Source: CAZPZZ01 sp964591245 (GTDB taxonomy: Bacteria > Acidobacteriota > Vicinamibacteria > Vicinamibacterales > UBA8438). Taken from it: a stretch of DNA of 16,915 nt. Below are positions 1-8,228 of this stretch, piece after piece. Numbering within the stretch: the first letter of the stretch is position 1; each line of letters opens with the position of its first letter. A model generated the notes under the pieces. It saw only the letters and a program-made list of their open reading frames with translations. It was not told the DNA's origin and did no database searches. The stretch is from contig CAZPZZ010000086.1 in the NCBI GenBank assembly GCA_964591245.1, positions 1-16,915 of the forward strand, in the 5' to 3' direction. A program made the translations under genes and the position numbers.

Positions 1-401
1 ACCAATGCAAAGAGGTCGCCCCCGATGCCTGTGTCGTTCTGGGACGTCACATCGAGGACCGCCCCGGCTGCGACAGCGGCATCCATAGCGTTGCCACCTT
101 GCCGAAGGATTTCTAGCCCGGCTTCGGCGGCGATCGGGTCACTTGTGGCGACCATCCCGTGGCGAGCGAGGACCTCCGACCGCCCTTGTCCCCGCCAGCC
201 TTGTGCCCGTGATCCGGGCGCGGCGTCAATGGTGCCGGATGGTGCAGGCTTGTCGGCGGTCGGGGCGCCAAACGCATTTGGTGATTGCGCCCGCCCCCCT
301 GTGCCAGATGTGGTGACGAAGACGAGGACAATGGCGATGGTGTGCCATCTCCAACTGCGAGCGTGCTTCACGCTCCGCGCGCTGAACCAATCAAGTCGCA
401 T
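1..401 (-). CDS. gamma-glutamyltransferase family protein, N-terminal part (C-terminus off the left edge)
   Basis: Partial gene; 133 codons are visible, reading leftwards off the window. The ATG at 399-401 is preceded by a GGAGG Shine-Dalgarno sequence (409-413) at 7 bases. Residues about 15-39 form a basic-then-hydrophobic export signal ending near ARAQ-like residues (GRAQS), followed by a Pro/Ala/Gly-rich linker of roughly 45 residues. The N-terminal signature of the gamma-glutamyltranspeptidase family then starts: HGMVATSDPIAAEAGLEILR, then GGNAMDAAVAAGAVLDV, then a TGIGGDLFAL segment. Family members are Ntn hydrolases that cleave gamma-glutamyl bonds (for example of glutathione) in the periplasm after self-processing. 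The catalytic threonine lies beyond the edge, so activity cannot be judged. GGT-like hydrolases include cephalosporin acylases and other amidases, so the substrate is open. The family call is firm. Confidence 0.9.
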   Translation of the reverse strand, partial: MRLDWFSARSVKHARSWRWHTIAIVLVFVTTSGTGGRAQSPNAFGAPTADKPAPSGTIDAAPGSRAQGWRGQGRSEVLARHGMVATSDPIAAEAGLEILRQGGNAMDAAVAAGAVLDVTSQNDTGIGGDLFAL

Positions 402-519
402 ATCAAATCCTCCGGCAGTGATGTCACGACATTGTATGACGTTTGGTTTCAGCGAGCCCGGTCTTCGGCGATCGACGTACGCGTATCGGCGTTGGATAGA
501 CGGTCGCCACGACGGAACA

Positions 520-1434
520 CTATGCCGTTGCGATGGTGTCGGATGTCCCACGCTCTGCGTTGATGGTGTCTGTGGGAGCGGTCATCCAGCGGGGGAAAAC
601 GTGCTTCCGTCGCGACCGGGTGATGCTGTCGAGTGCACCATCCCACAGCCGGATACGACTCTCGATATGGCGGCGGGCAGCTGTTTCTGCTTCTTTCCAC
701 TTGCGTTCATCATCACCGCAGATCCGATCAACCATCTCGAAGGCCATGGGTCCGTGTTCATCTGCATCGACGGCGATGTGCCGGTCGAGGTAGTAAATGA
801 AGCGGTCATAGGTAGAGAGGTGACTCTCCTGTATTTCGTCGAGTACCGCCTGGAACATCGATGGCACCACATCTTCCCGCCCGAACGTGAAGGCAGCAGC
901 CAGAGTGGGGAGTGAACCCGTTGTCACGGTTTGGCTCGTGTGAAGGGAAAATGCCTGGGCTCCAGCTGGCGGTGCCGCGAGGGCAAGCGCGGCCGTGGTC
1001 TCCTTACCTTCGCGTAAGGCTGTGATGAAGCGTTGAATTGCACGGGCGTCCGCACCACATTGTTGCATGGCCTCGAGATAGAGCTCGAAGTGCGCGGCGA
1101 AACCACCGTGCCCATCCTCGTCTGATTCTTCGGACACGACGATCTCGTTCACCAGGCGGCGCAGCGCACGGTCGCCCTGTGGAAACCAGGGGACTTGCAC
1201 GCAGCTCAGCTGCGTCTGCAAACTCTTCAACAGGCACATGAAATCCCAGACGGCCCACACATGGAAGGACATGAATGTGTGCAAACTCGCGAGGTTGTCC
1301 ACCTGTGCGTAGACAGGGTGGGTGATCAGTGCGCGCCGGGCATCTGCAATGTTTTCGAGGAGGCGCCTGACTTTCGGAGGCGTCCGTTCGTCCAATTCAC
1401 CTCGATTACGGTCCGATTGCCAAAAGCTCGTCAT
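520..1434 (-). CDS. DUF3050 family protein, possible heme-oxygenase-like metal protein
   Basis: A 304-residue protein. The frame stays open upstream to 1602, but the ATG at 1432-1434 is preferred because GGAAAGGA lies 5 bases upstream and DUF3050 similarity begins near here. The core matches the family: FMSFHVWAVWDFMCLLKSLQ (residues about 54-73), PWFP, NEIVVSEESDE (96-106), HFELYLEAM (115-123), and YYLDRHIAVDADEHGPMA (214-231). No signal peptide or membrane segment is seen, so it should be cytoplasmic. The recurring His/Glu/Asp positions (H58, E103, H115, E118, H219, D223, H227) and the all-helical look resemble heme-oxygenase-like diiron proteins; this is inference. No function is established for the family. 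It is separated from the permease by 231 bases, so it is likely its own transcription unit. The last 30 residues are low in motif content and may be variable. Confidence 0.85.
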   Translation of the reverse strand: MTSFWQSDRNRGELDERTPPKVRRLLENIADARRALITHPVYAQVDNLASLHTFMSFHVWAVWDFMCLLKSLQTQLSCVQVPWFPQGDRALRRLVNEIVVSEESDEDGHGGFAAHFELYLEAMQQCGADARAIQRFITALREGKETTAALALAAPPAGAQAFSLHTSQTVTTGSLPTLAAAFTFGREDVVPSMFQAVLDEIQESHLSTYDRFIYYLDRHIAVDADEHGPMAFEMVDRICGDDERKWKEAETAARRHIESRIRLWDGALDSITRSRRKHVFPRWMTAPTDTINAERGTSDTIATA

Positions 1435-1439
1435 CAGAA

Positions 1440-1447
1440 TCCTTTCC
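1440..1447 (-). promoter_or_regulatory. Ribosome binding site that sets the start of the DUF3050 gene
   Basis: Read on the minus strand this is GGAAAGGA, 5 bases before the ATG at 1432-1434. It favours this start over the upstream in-frame codon near 1602, whose extra 56 residues look unlike protein sequence of the family. Confidence 0.6.
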
Positions 1448-1665
1448 GGGTGGATGTGCATTCTCGGATGGGTGCCGTTTACCCGGAGTGAATGAGACCG
1501 GGTCTTATTTGGTTGCTCGCTCAACCTCACTGAATTACTGGGACAGTCTAGATACTCTCGCGGCTGAGCACCGTGATACCGGGCACAGTGGCTCTGTGAC
1601 ATTGGTCACCTGCGGTGGGCGGGAGGCCACCGGGGCTGGGCTCTTGTTCGCTGGCGTCGTGAGGT

Positions 1666-4113
1666 TTACTCGGCTCGCAGTCCCTGCATCGGTTCGATCA
1701 GGGCGGCGCGACGTGCCGGCAGCCAGGTCGCAAGTAAAGAGGTGCCGAGCAGCAGGCCGGAAACTGCCGTGAAGACCAGCGGATCGAGGGGGTGTGTTTC
1801 GAAGAGGAGCGCTTGCAACCGGCGCGTGAGCATGAGGGCTGCGCCGAGGCCTAGGGCAATGCCCCCGAGTGCCATCCAGCTGGCTTCGACCAGTACCATC
1901 TGGCGGATTTCTGAGTATTGGGCGCCGAGCGCAATCCGGATCGCAATGTCCCGGTATCGTTGTGCGACGATGTAGGAGATGACGCCATAGAGGCCGACGG
2001 TTCCCAGGAGTACCGCCAATGTGGCTGTGATGAGGAGCAATACCATGATGAACATTCGTTGAGCGTTGGCTCGGGCAACGAGTGTCTCCAGCGTGGTGAC
2101 GTCGGAGATTGGTAGGCGTGGGTCGATGCTGCGAACCGCATCTCGAGCCAGCGCGGCCAGCGCGGTCCCGTTGGTTTGTACAATAAAGCTCATTCCCAAT
2201 CGGACCTCGATGCCGTCCTCTTGAACCGCCGGGATTGCGAGAGGATAGTAAGCCACCGGTGGTGGGGTTTCGTGCAGGGACTGCTGGTGCACGTCCTCTA
2301 CGACTCCGATGATCCGGAACCAGTTGCTCTCACCCGGCTGACGGCCTTGCAGGATACCTTTCCCGATAGCGTTCTCGTTGGGCCAGTGGGTGCGGGCCAG
2401 ACTTTCTGACACGATCACGACCGGGGCTGTTCGATCCGCATCAAGTCGTTCGAAGTCCCGGCCAGCGATCAGTTCTATACCGAGTGCCTCGAAGTAGCCC
2501 GGTGAGATGTTCTTCATCATGAAGACAGGTGGAACGTCCCCATCCTCGTACTGTTGACCCTCGATCTGCGCGGCCGATCCAGTGAGCGAGCCGCCAAAGG
2601 GAAGGTCCGAGACGGCCGCCGCGGTAGCGGCGCCTGGGAGTGCAGCCAGGCGCATGAGCAATTGTCGATGAAAGAGCAGCCGGCTTTCGTGCGATTCGTA
2701 GCGTTGCGGGGGAAGTGCGAGACGTAGACTGAGGAGGCCTTCGGGAGCGAACCCAGGGTCGACGCTCGCGATCCGTTGAAAGGAGCGTACGGCCAGTCCT
2801 GACCCGATCAGCAGCGTAAGAGCCAGAGCGATCTGAACGGCGACAAGCGTGCGTCGGATTCGGTGGCGTGTCCGAGTGGTGCTTGTGCCACGGGCCCCTT
2901 CGTGCAGGCTTGCCGAGGCCGCGATGGTTCCCGCTTTCAGGGCGGGGAGTGCGCCAAAGAGGAGTCCGGCAATCACGGATAAGACAACGCCAAACCACAG
3001 GACGTTCGCGTCAGCCGTGATCTCACTCAGTCTGGGGATGTCCTGCGGACCGAATCGGACTAGAAGCCGTACTGCGGCCAGTGCCAGGGGGATCGCGGTC
3101 ACACCTCCGGCCAGAGCAAGCAAAAGGCTCTCGGTGATCATTGTGCGCATGATCCCCATCCGGGTTTCGCCTAGGGCGATCCTGATCGCCAGTTCTCGAT
3201 ACCGTGTTTCGGTTTGGGCCAGGAAGAGATTGGCCACGTTTGCGCAGGCGATCAGCAGCAGAAAGCTGGCGCCGCCTAACACGATCCACAGCGTCGCACG
3301 GAGATCGCCGACCATGGCCTCTCTGGCCGGTTTGATATCGGGAGTGAATCCCGCGTTGGTGAAGACCGCTGCTGCTCCTTGTTCGGGAAAGAGCTCCACG
3401 AGGTTGGTGGCCATCGCGGCGAGTTCGGCCTGCACCTGCTCGAGGGTATGTTCCGGCGCGATGCGGCCGATGCCGTTGGAACGGAAGGCGCCGAGGTTGG
3501 CTTGTTGGGGATTGGGGCGAAGCGGCAGCCATAGACGGGTGTCCTCGTCCGGAAAGTTGAATCCGGCCGGCATGATCCCGATGATCTCGATGGGGGCGCC
3601 GTCAATTTCGACTACCTGGCCTAATACGCGCCGATCACCACCGAAACGACTTTCCCAGAGTCCATGACTGAGAATCGCTTCGGACGTGTCTTCGATGTAC
3701 TCGTCTGCTGCGTCGAAACTGCGACCGAGTAGCGGTGGAACGCCGACCAGATCGAAGAATGACGTCGTGACGCTTGCGGAGGGGACCCGGATCGGATTGT
3801 CGGGGTCAGTGAAGCTCACGGGCCGGTTCTCGAACAAGGCGACATCATCCAGGGTGCGGCTTTCCTCGCGATACAGAAAATAGAGGGCGTCCGACATCGG
3901 CAGACTGGGGAGTTGTGTCAGGCCGGGCGCGACGTGCTCGAGGATCACGAGACGATCTGAATCTGGTACCGGGAGAGGCCGAAGAAGCACCGCGTTGACC
4001 ACGGTGAACATTGCCAAGTTCGCGCTGATACCCACTGCGAGTGTCACAATGGTGAGCGCCGTGATCCCCGGGTGAGCAAGCAACCGCCGACAGATGCTGC
4101 GTACCGTGGTCAT
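1666..4113 (-). CDS. ADOP-type ABC transporter permease (duplicated MacB/FtsX modules)
   Basis: An 815-residue inner-membrane protein made of two MacB periplasmic-core plus FtsX permease modules. Module 1: TM1 at about 18-45, periplasmic core 60-270, three TM helices at about 274-396 containing NVANLFLAQ and RELAIRIALGETR. Module 2: TM at about 421-443, core 450-680, TM helices at about 687-810 containing RDIAIRIALGA and ending WLPARRAALIEPMQGLRAE, a typical end for the family. Known: ADOP proteins are abundant in Acidobacteria, form large paralogous families and usually lack an adjacent ATPase; none is seen here either. They are related to MacB/LolE-type mechanotransmission permeases, so export of lipids, peptides or drugs is possible, but the substrate is unknown. 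The start at 4113 was chosen because the longer frame (to 4170) runs through an 11-bp hairpin and its extra residues look non-coding; the Shine-Dalgarno is weak. Ends in TAA at 1666-1668. Confidence 0.93.
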   Translation of the reverse strand: MTTVRSICRRLLAHPGITALTIVTLAVGISANLAMFTVVNAVLLRPLPVPDSDRLVILEHVAPGLTQLPSLPMSDALYFLYREESRTLDDVALFENRPVSFTDPDNPIRVPSASVTTSFFDLVGVPPLLGRSFDAADEYIEDTSEAILSHGLWESRFGGDRRVLGQVVEIDGAPIEIIGIMPAGFNFPDEDTRLWLPLRPNPQQANLGAFRSNGIGRIAPEHTLEQVQAELAAMATNLVELFPEQGAAAVFTNAGFTPDIKPAREAMVGDLRATLWIVLGGASFLLLIACANVANLFLAQTETRYRELAIRIALGETRMGIMRTMITESLLLALAGGVTAIPLALAAVRLLVRFGPQDIPRLSEITADANVLWFGVVLSVIAGLLFGALPALKAGTIAASASLHEGARGTSTTRTRHRIRRTLVAVQIALALTLLIGSGLAVRSFQRIASVDPGFAPEGLLSLRLALPPQRYESHESRLLFHRQLLMRLAALPGAATAAAVSDLPFGGSLTGSAAQIEGQQYEDGDVPPVFMMKNISPGYFEALGIELIAGRDFERLDADRTAPVVIVSESLARTHWPNENAIGKGILQGRQPGESNWFRIIGVVEDVHQQSLHETPPPVAYYPLAIPAVQEDGIEVRLGMSFIVQTNGTALAALARDAVRSIDPRLPISDVTTLETLVARANAQRMFIMVLLLITATLAVLLGTVGLYGVISYIVAQRYRDIAIRIALGAQYSEIRQMVLVEASWMALGGIALGLGAALMLTRRLQALLFETHPLDPLVFTAVSGLLLGTSLLATWLPARRAALIEPMQGLRAE

Positions 4114-4144
4114 GGGTGACTGGGCGTCTTTCGCACGGAAACCG

Positions 4145-4171
4145 CGTGCGGGGGCGGTTGGCCCCCGCACG
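4145..4171 (-). terminator. Perfect 11-bp GC-rich hairpin, probable terminator of the metallo-hydrolase gene
   Basis: Arms CGTGCGGGGGC (4145-4155) and GCCCCCGCACG (4161-4171) are exact reverse complements with a 5-base loop. It lies 31 bases past the stop of the upstream metallo-hydrolase gene and 31 bases before the ADOP permease start. On the minus strand only a short TTT follows, so a classical U-tract is missing. It could act as a weak intrinsic terminator, an RNA-stabilising hairpin or a Rho-assisted site. Confidence 0.5.
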
Positions 4172-4202
4172 AATCGAGTTCCGGCGATTGACTAGCGGCG
4201 GG

Positions 4203-5093
4203 TTACTGATCGAGTTCTGCGTAGATCTTCGTGGCGTTGTCCTCGGCACTGGTCAGGGTGCCCCGGCTCATGTTGTAGTTGGCGTACCGCGCAGGGAGGT
4301 CCAGCGAGGCTGCCGCTTCGGCCGCTGTCTTGCCTTCTGCTCTACCACGCTGGACGGCGACGAGGAAGTCGCGGTTGAACTCGCCAAACTCTCTGAAGTC
4401 AGCCCAGGTCATGACCGGGCTATGTCCGGGAATGACCGTCTCGACGCCAGGGATGCCGTCGGCTGCGGCGAGCAGGGTTTTCGGGTATTGCACACCGCTT
4501 CCACCATTGTCGACGTCGATATACGGCACGCCCTTCCACGCAAAGAGATCACCGGTATGAGCAACGCCAAGTGCCGGGAACACGACGATGGAGTCGCCAC
4601 TCGTATGGCCTGCGCCGAAATGATAAAGGTCAATCTGGTTGGCACCATCGAGCAGTGTCAGTCGTTCGTCATATGTGCGGCTGGGCAGGTACTGCCGGCC
4701 ATTCTCTGACTGGAACGCATCCATACCCTCCATGTTGGTCTTGGTGTTCGTGTGGGCGATGACTTCGACCGGGCGCGCAAAATCGATGTTGCTGCCGACG
4801 TGATCGCCATGCGTGTGGGTGTTAATGATCATCGTCACGGGTTGGTCGGTAACCGTCCGAATCTTCTCTAAGATGGCATCGCCCCAGCCCGGGTTCTTGG
4901 TGTCGACAATGACGACGCCATCGTCGGTGACCAACGCTCCCGTATTGCCGCCGCCGCCCGTAATCACATACAAGTTATTTTTCACCTGCTCGATCTCGGC
5001 GACGTTTCCTTGGGCGGTCAAGTTGCTGGTCGTGGCCAGTGTCGTCACGAGGGCCAGCGCCATTACGCTACTCAGTATCGCAATTCTTGTCAT
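4203..5093 (-). CDS. Secreted metallo-beta-lactamase-fold hydrolase
   Basis: A 296-residue protein with a cleavable signal peptide (MTRIAILSS then a hydrophobic run, likely cleavage after TAQ at about 26-28). The dinuclear-zinc set of the fold is complete: HTHGDH at 93-98 (H93, H95, D97, H98), H163 in AGHTSGD, D182 in HTGD, and H224 in PGHS. The segment NTGALVTDDGVVIVDTK (50-66) is the usual second strand pair. Exported members of this group include glyoxalase-II-like, lactonase-like and class B beta-lactamase-like hydrolases. The absence of class B-specific residues that I could recognise argues against calling it a true beta-lactamase; the substrate is unknown. Start: ATG at 5091-5093 with GGGAGAAGGA just upstream. 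It sits between the enolase-superfamily gene (83-base gap) and the permease (89-base gap with a hairpin). Confidence 0.9.
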   Translation of the reverse strand: MTRIAILSSVMALALVTTLATTSNLTAQGNVAEIEQVKNNLYVITGGGGNTGALVTDDGVVIVDTKNPGWGDAILEKIRTVTDQPVTMIINTHTHGDHVGSNIDFARPVEVIAHTNTKTNMEGMDAFQSENGRQYLPSRTYDERLTLLDGANQIDLYHFGAGHTSGDSIVVFPALGVAHTGDLFAWKGVPYIDVDNGGSGVQYPKTLLAAADGIPGVETVIPGHSPVMTWADFREFGEFNRDFLVAVQRGRAEGKTAAEAAASLDLPARYANYNMSRGTLTSAEDNATKIYAELDQ

Positions 5094-5162
5094 GTTCCTT
5101 CTCCCTCGTTAGCGTGCTTGTCAAAATCCACTACAATCCGCGCCCTGATGAAGGGATTTCCG

Positions 5163-5187
5163 CCACTGGAGTCTGTTCATCCAGTGG
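5163..5187 (-). terminator. 8-bp hairpin overlapping the end of the enolase-superfamily gene
   Basis: CCACTGGA (5163-5170) and TCCAGTGG (5180-5187) are exact reverse complements around a 9-base loop that contains the TGA stop codon (5177-5179). There is no T-tract on the minus strand. It may be a weak terminator or a 3'-end stabiliser; its position exactly at the stop codon is the main argument for function. Confidence 0.35.
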
Positions 5188-6457
5188 TCAATCGGTGTTC
5201 GAGGACCATCTCTTCGGTCAGTGTCGTGCCAAATCCTGGGCTGGTCGGAGCGATAACCTCCCCGTTTTCAACCGCGGGAGACATGGCGTCGAGGATCGGC
5301 GACCCGGCGGGGAAACTTTCTGCCATCGTGCAGCTTGGCGAGATGAGCGCGATGGGCAAGCCCCAGGAACTGCCTCCGCGATGTGGGATGATCTCGAGTC
5401 CTGCAGCGTCGACGAGTCGAGCGATCCGCCGCCCGGCTGTAGTCCCACCGCACCAGGTGATGTCCGGCTGCAGAATTTCTGCGGAGCCGAGCCGGATAAG
5501 CACGTTGAATCCATGCTCTGTGTACTCGTGCTCCCCGCACGCGACCTTGGTCCATCCTGGTCCTCCCCCGCCAATCTGTTGCACGAGTTCCGCGTATCCG
5601 AACACATTGTCCGGTGAGAGGAGCTCTTCCATGAAATAGAGGTTGGCCGGCCGGAGTCGTTCGGCGAATGGGACTGCCCACTCGACCGTGCCGGTTCTGG
5701 AGACACAGTCGGTCATCAGATTGCCGTCGGGGCCCATGACGTCCCGCGCGGCGATCACCGAGTTGATGGCCCGGTCCAGATCTCTGGCCGGTGTGTTGGG
5801 TCCGACGCGCAGTGAGCGCTTGAAGTGGCGAATACCTGCAGCCTTACCCTGCGCGACGTCGCCGCCGGTTTGGTAGAGCGGAATTCGGTTGCGAGGCGCA
5901 CCGCCGAGGAGCTCGTAAATGGGTTGCCCGGCGTGCTTTCCAGCAATATCCCACAAGGCGTTATCCACTGCAGACAGCGCCATGGCGAAGAGACCGCGTC
6001 TTCCGTAGAGCAGCGCAGAGGTGTACATCTGGTCCCACAGTTGCTCGACGTTCAATGGATTGGCGTTGAGCAGGAGATGTTTGAGATGTCCGTCGATGAT
6101 CTCGACGGCTGCGCTGCCCCCAGCCCCCATGCCGAAGCCGGTAATTCCCTGGTCTGTCTTGACAATGGCGATGATCGCCGACGGGAGTTGTTCGAAGGGG
6201 CCTCCCCACCGCCAGCGCCGGGGATCGTCATCGCCGTCAAACGTGGGGGCATCGAGCAGGCCATCTGACCGTTGGTTGATATAGATAGGGTACGCATTGA
6301 CGGCTCGAATGCGGAGTGGGGGGGACTGGGATGCCTGTCTCGCTTCACGGCCAGCGGCGTGTAGGCGGGTGGGGCCCGCGGCCGCGGCGAGTGCGGCAAA
6401 TCCTCCAATGTGGCCGAGAAAGCCCCGCCGGGTCGGGTGTGTGTTAGGTCGTTTCAT
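5177..6457 (-). CDS. Tat-exported mandelate racemase/enolase superfamily protein, L-rhamnonate dehydratase-like
   Basis: A 426-residue protein. It begins MKRPNTHPTRRGFLGHIGGF, a twin-arginine signal (RRGFL) followed by an Ala-rich hydrophobic stretch, so export in folded form is expected. The enolase-superfamily barrel follows: FGMGAGG, the SAVDNALWDIAGK helix, then metal ligands D250 (TDC), E277 (MEE) and E309 (GEH), then D332 in QPDITWCGG and H359 in PHRGGSSWG. The GEH...QPD..WCGG...PH pattern is closest to what I know of L-rhamnonate dehydratase and related acid-sugar dehydratases, so acid-sugar dehydration is the best guess; substrate not proven. The ATG at 6455-6457 is preferred (AGGTG 6 bases upstream) over a GTG three codons further upstream. 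An export signal on this family is less common; the flanking genes are exported hydrolases, which suggests an envelope or extracellular catabolic role. Confidence 0.88.
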   Translation of the reverse strand: MKRPNTHPTRRGFLGHIGGFAALAAAAGPTRLHAAGREARQASQSPPLRIRAVNAYPIYINQRSDGLLDAPTFDGDDDPRRWRWGGPFEQLPSAIIAIVKTDQGITGFGMGAGGSAAVEIIDGHLKHLLLNANPLNVEQLWDQMYTSALLYGRRGLFAMALSAVDNALWDIAGKHAGQPIYELLGGAPRNRIPLYQTGGDVAQGKAAGIRHFKRSLRVGPNTPARDLDRAINSVIAARDVMGPDGNLMTDCVSRTGTVEWAVPFAERLRPANLYFMEELLSPDNVFGYAELVQQIGGGGPGWTKVACGEHEYTEHGFNVLIRLGSAEILQPDITWCGGTTAGRRIARLVDAAGLEIIPHRGGSSWGLPIALISPSCTMAESFPAGSPILDAMSPAVENGEVIAPTSPGFGTTLTEEMVLEHRLTTG

Positions 6458-6588
6458 GGCGTGCACCTGTATCTACATGAACTCTTGCTGTTTCGACGGC
6501 CGCAGGCGGCTCTGGCGCAACACGTGAGCCGGTGCCGCGTGCACAGAGGTGCGGCGCGCTCCGCCGAAGTGAGAGCGACCGCGCGGTC

Positions 6589-8100
6589 CTACTGGCGCGG
6601 TGGCACCGCTTCCATCAGGAGAGCCAGTGCATCGTTGAGTCCCTGTCGGCCAGGTCCAGCCCCTCGATAGTGTCCCTGTCGCACCACAACCAGGTCGTGG
6701 GAGGGAATGATCAAGGTGGTTTGTCCGCCGGCTCCAGACATGTAGTACGCGTCGCGGGGTACCGGGAAGCCTCCTGTACCGTTGATCCAGAAGAATCCGC
6801 CATAGATCGGCCGGCCATCGGCCTCCCAGGCCGGAGCAACCGTGCTCACGAACTCAGCATAGCCCTCTGGCAGGATTCGTTCCCCCATCCACATGCCGTC
6901 CTGGAGGTAGAGGTTACCCAGTCTGGCCCAGTCGCGGGCTGGTGCGAGTTCGTATCCCTGTAGGAGATAGTTCCCGTAGGGGTCGGTCTCGAGCACCATT
7001 CCACGAATGCCGATCTTGTCGAAGAGCTCGCGTTGGGGAAAGGAGAGATATTCGTCTCCGCGGCCTTCGACACCGAGCCGAACCAGGTAGTTGGTAAGGA
7101 CCGGATCCGAATTTCGGTATCGTCCAATCGTGTTTGGCGGCCATTGTTGGGGACGCGTCGCTGCCCATTCGAATGAATTCACCGTGCCGGTATAGACATA
7201 CAGGTGATCGGGGTAGCCCAGCGATGGATCAAGGTCTGGATCGGCGACGCCACGGAACCGTATGCCACTCGACATTCGAAGAATATCGGCGATTCTGATG
7301 GCTTGTCGTGGGTCACCTTCAGATTGCCATTCTGGTACAGGAGCTGGCTGCCACAGGTCGTACACGCCCTGTTCGATCAGGACGCCCATGAGAGTTGCCG
7401 TGAGACTCTTGCCCATTGACCAGCTCTCGAGCGGGGTATGCATCGTGATGCCGTCGGCGTAGCGTTCGCCGATGATGCGACCCTGGTGCGTGACGACAAA
7501 GGCAGCGGTCATACCTTCGGCTGGCTCGAACGCGGCAGCAACAGCCTGGGAGACTTTGTCCGTGTCGATGGCGGTGGGCAGCGGAGTGTTGGGGAGCAGA
7601 TCGCCCATGGGCCAGGGTTCCGTGGCCGGGGCAGGGAGTGTTGTGGTGATGTCGACCGGATCGAAAAACACGTCGGTGTCGTCGATCGGGAGTGTGACGC
7701 ATCCGTGGTCGCCATTGAATTTGGCTGTGCGCACTACGCCGTCAGGGAGCGTGAGATGGACCTGGCGTTGGTCCCGGTCCACGTCGACGGCGGTGACATG
7801 ACGGCGGTGCTCATATGGCGAACTGAAGAATCCCACGTTTTCTGCAGCGAAGTCGGGATCGAGACCTGTCACGAACACGGCGGAGCACAACGTCTTGGCG
7901 AATCCGGCCGTGTGGTGCCAGAGTGGATCTCCTGGCGGTGCGACGTACTCGGTGTCGAGTTCCGCTTCCACGGCCCGTGCGAGCATCGCGTCACGGTCGG
8001 TCTGTGCGTGACTATCAGTCGTGAGGACCGCGAGCACGAAGGTCGCGAGACAGAGGCATATCGTGGTGACGGGGCGAAGCTGCAATCGGAACTCAATCAT
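6589..8100 (-). CDS. Exported serine hydrolase of the beta-lactamase (class C/SxxK) family
   Basis: A 503-residue protein. Signal peptide at about 8-32 (LRPVTTICLCLATFVLAVLT, ending DSHAQ). Residues about 35-165 form an N-terminal extension (contains CSAVFVTGLD and DGVVRTAKFNGDHGC). The hydrolase domain has S228-M-G-K231 as the nucleophile/base SxxK motif, Y328-R-N330 as the YxN motif, and GAGGQ at 456-460 in place of KTG/HxG. This layout is typical of the family containing esterase EstB, 6-aminohexanoate-dimer hydrolase and DD-peptidase-like enzymes; the closest overall feel is 6-aminohexanoate-dimer-hydrolase-like, without a firm substrate. Start: ATG at 8098-8100 with GGAGG (8106-8110) 5 bases upstream. 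It is divergent from the MBOAT gene and 131 bases before the enolase-superfamily gene. Confidence 0.9.
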   Translation of the reverse strand: MIEFRLQLRPVTTICLCLATFVLAVLTTDSHAQTDRDAMLARAVEAELDTEYVAPPGDPLWHHTAGFAKTLCSAVFVTGLDPDFAAENVGFFSSPYEHRRHVTAVDVDRDQRQVHLTLPDGVVRTAKFNGDHGCVTLPIDDTDVFFDPVDITTTLPAPATEPWPMGDLLPNTPLPTAIDTDKVSQAVAAAFEPAEGMTAAFVVTHQGRIIGERYADGITMHTPLESWSMGKSLTATLMGVLIEQGVYDLWQPAPVPEWQSEGDPRQAIRIADILRMSSGIRFRGVADPDLDPSLGYPDHLYVYTGTVNSFEWAATRPQQWPPNTIGRYRNSDPVLTNYLVRLGVEGRGDEYLSFPQRELFDKIGIRGMVLETDPYGNYLLQGYELAPARDWARLGNLYLQDGMWMGERILPEGYAEFVSTVAPAWEADGRPIYGGFFWINGTGGFPVPRDAYYMSGAGGQTTLIIPSHDLVVVRQGHYRGAGPGRQGLNDALALLMEAVPPRQ

Positions 8101-8228
8101 GATGTCCTCCCTGAACCCGCGCTATGCAGGTAGGGCTCAGTAACGGTGATGCGTGCACAGAGCGTACCACGACCTGATAGCATCTCTCGTGTCGTTCGTC
8201 GTGTCTGATTGACGACCATCCAAGCATC
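8101..8228. promoter_or_regulatory. Divergent intergenic region between the serine hydrolase and MBOAT genes
   Basis: These 128 bases separate two divergent start codons (8100 minus, 8229 plus), so promoters for both genes must lie here or very close. The minus-strand Shine-Dalgarno GGAGG is at 8106-8110. I see no convincing -35/-10 pair and no clear operator palindrome. Confidence 0.45.

Noticed and set aside
25..915. Plus-strand open frame of 296 codons
   Set aside because: It lies antisense to the gamma-glutamyltransferase start and the DUF3050 gene, both recognisable families; its translation is Pro/Arg/Cys-rich with no domain. It is a shadow of high GC content.
2849..3667. Plus-strand open frame of 272 codons inside the ADOP permease
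   Set aside because: Fully antisense to a clear permease; the Ser/Arg/Pro-rich translation has no recognisable motif.
6577..6588. Perfect palindrome GACCGCGCGGTC next to the serine hydrolase stop
   Set aside because: As RNA it gives only a 4-bp stem with a 4-base loop and has no T-tract; such palindromes are common in GC-rich DNA.
4203..8100. A beta-lactam resistance locus (metallo-beta-lactamase fold plus class C-like serine hydrolase)
   Set aside because: Both folds are broad hydrolase families. I see no features specific to true beta-lactamases, there is no AmpR-like regulator, and the context is catabolic.
7438..8133. Plus-strand open frame of 231 codons opposite the serine hydrolase
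   Set aside because: Antisense to the signal peptide and SxxK region of a well-supported gene; no ribosome binding site or family motif.
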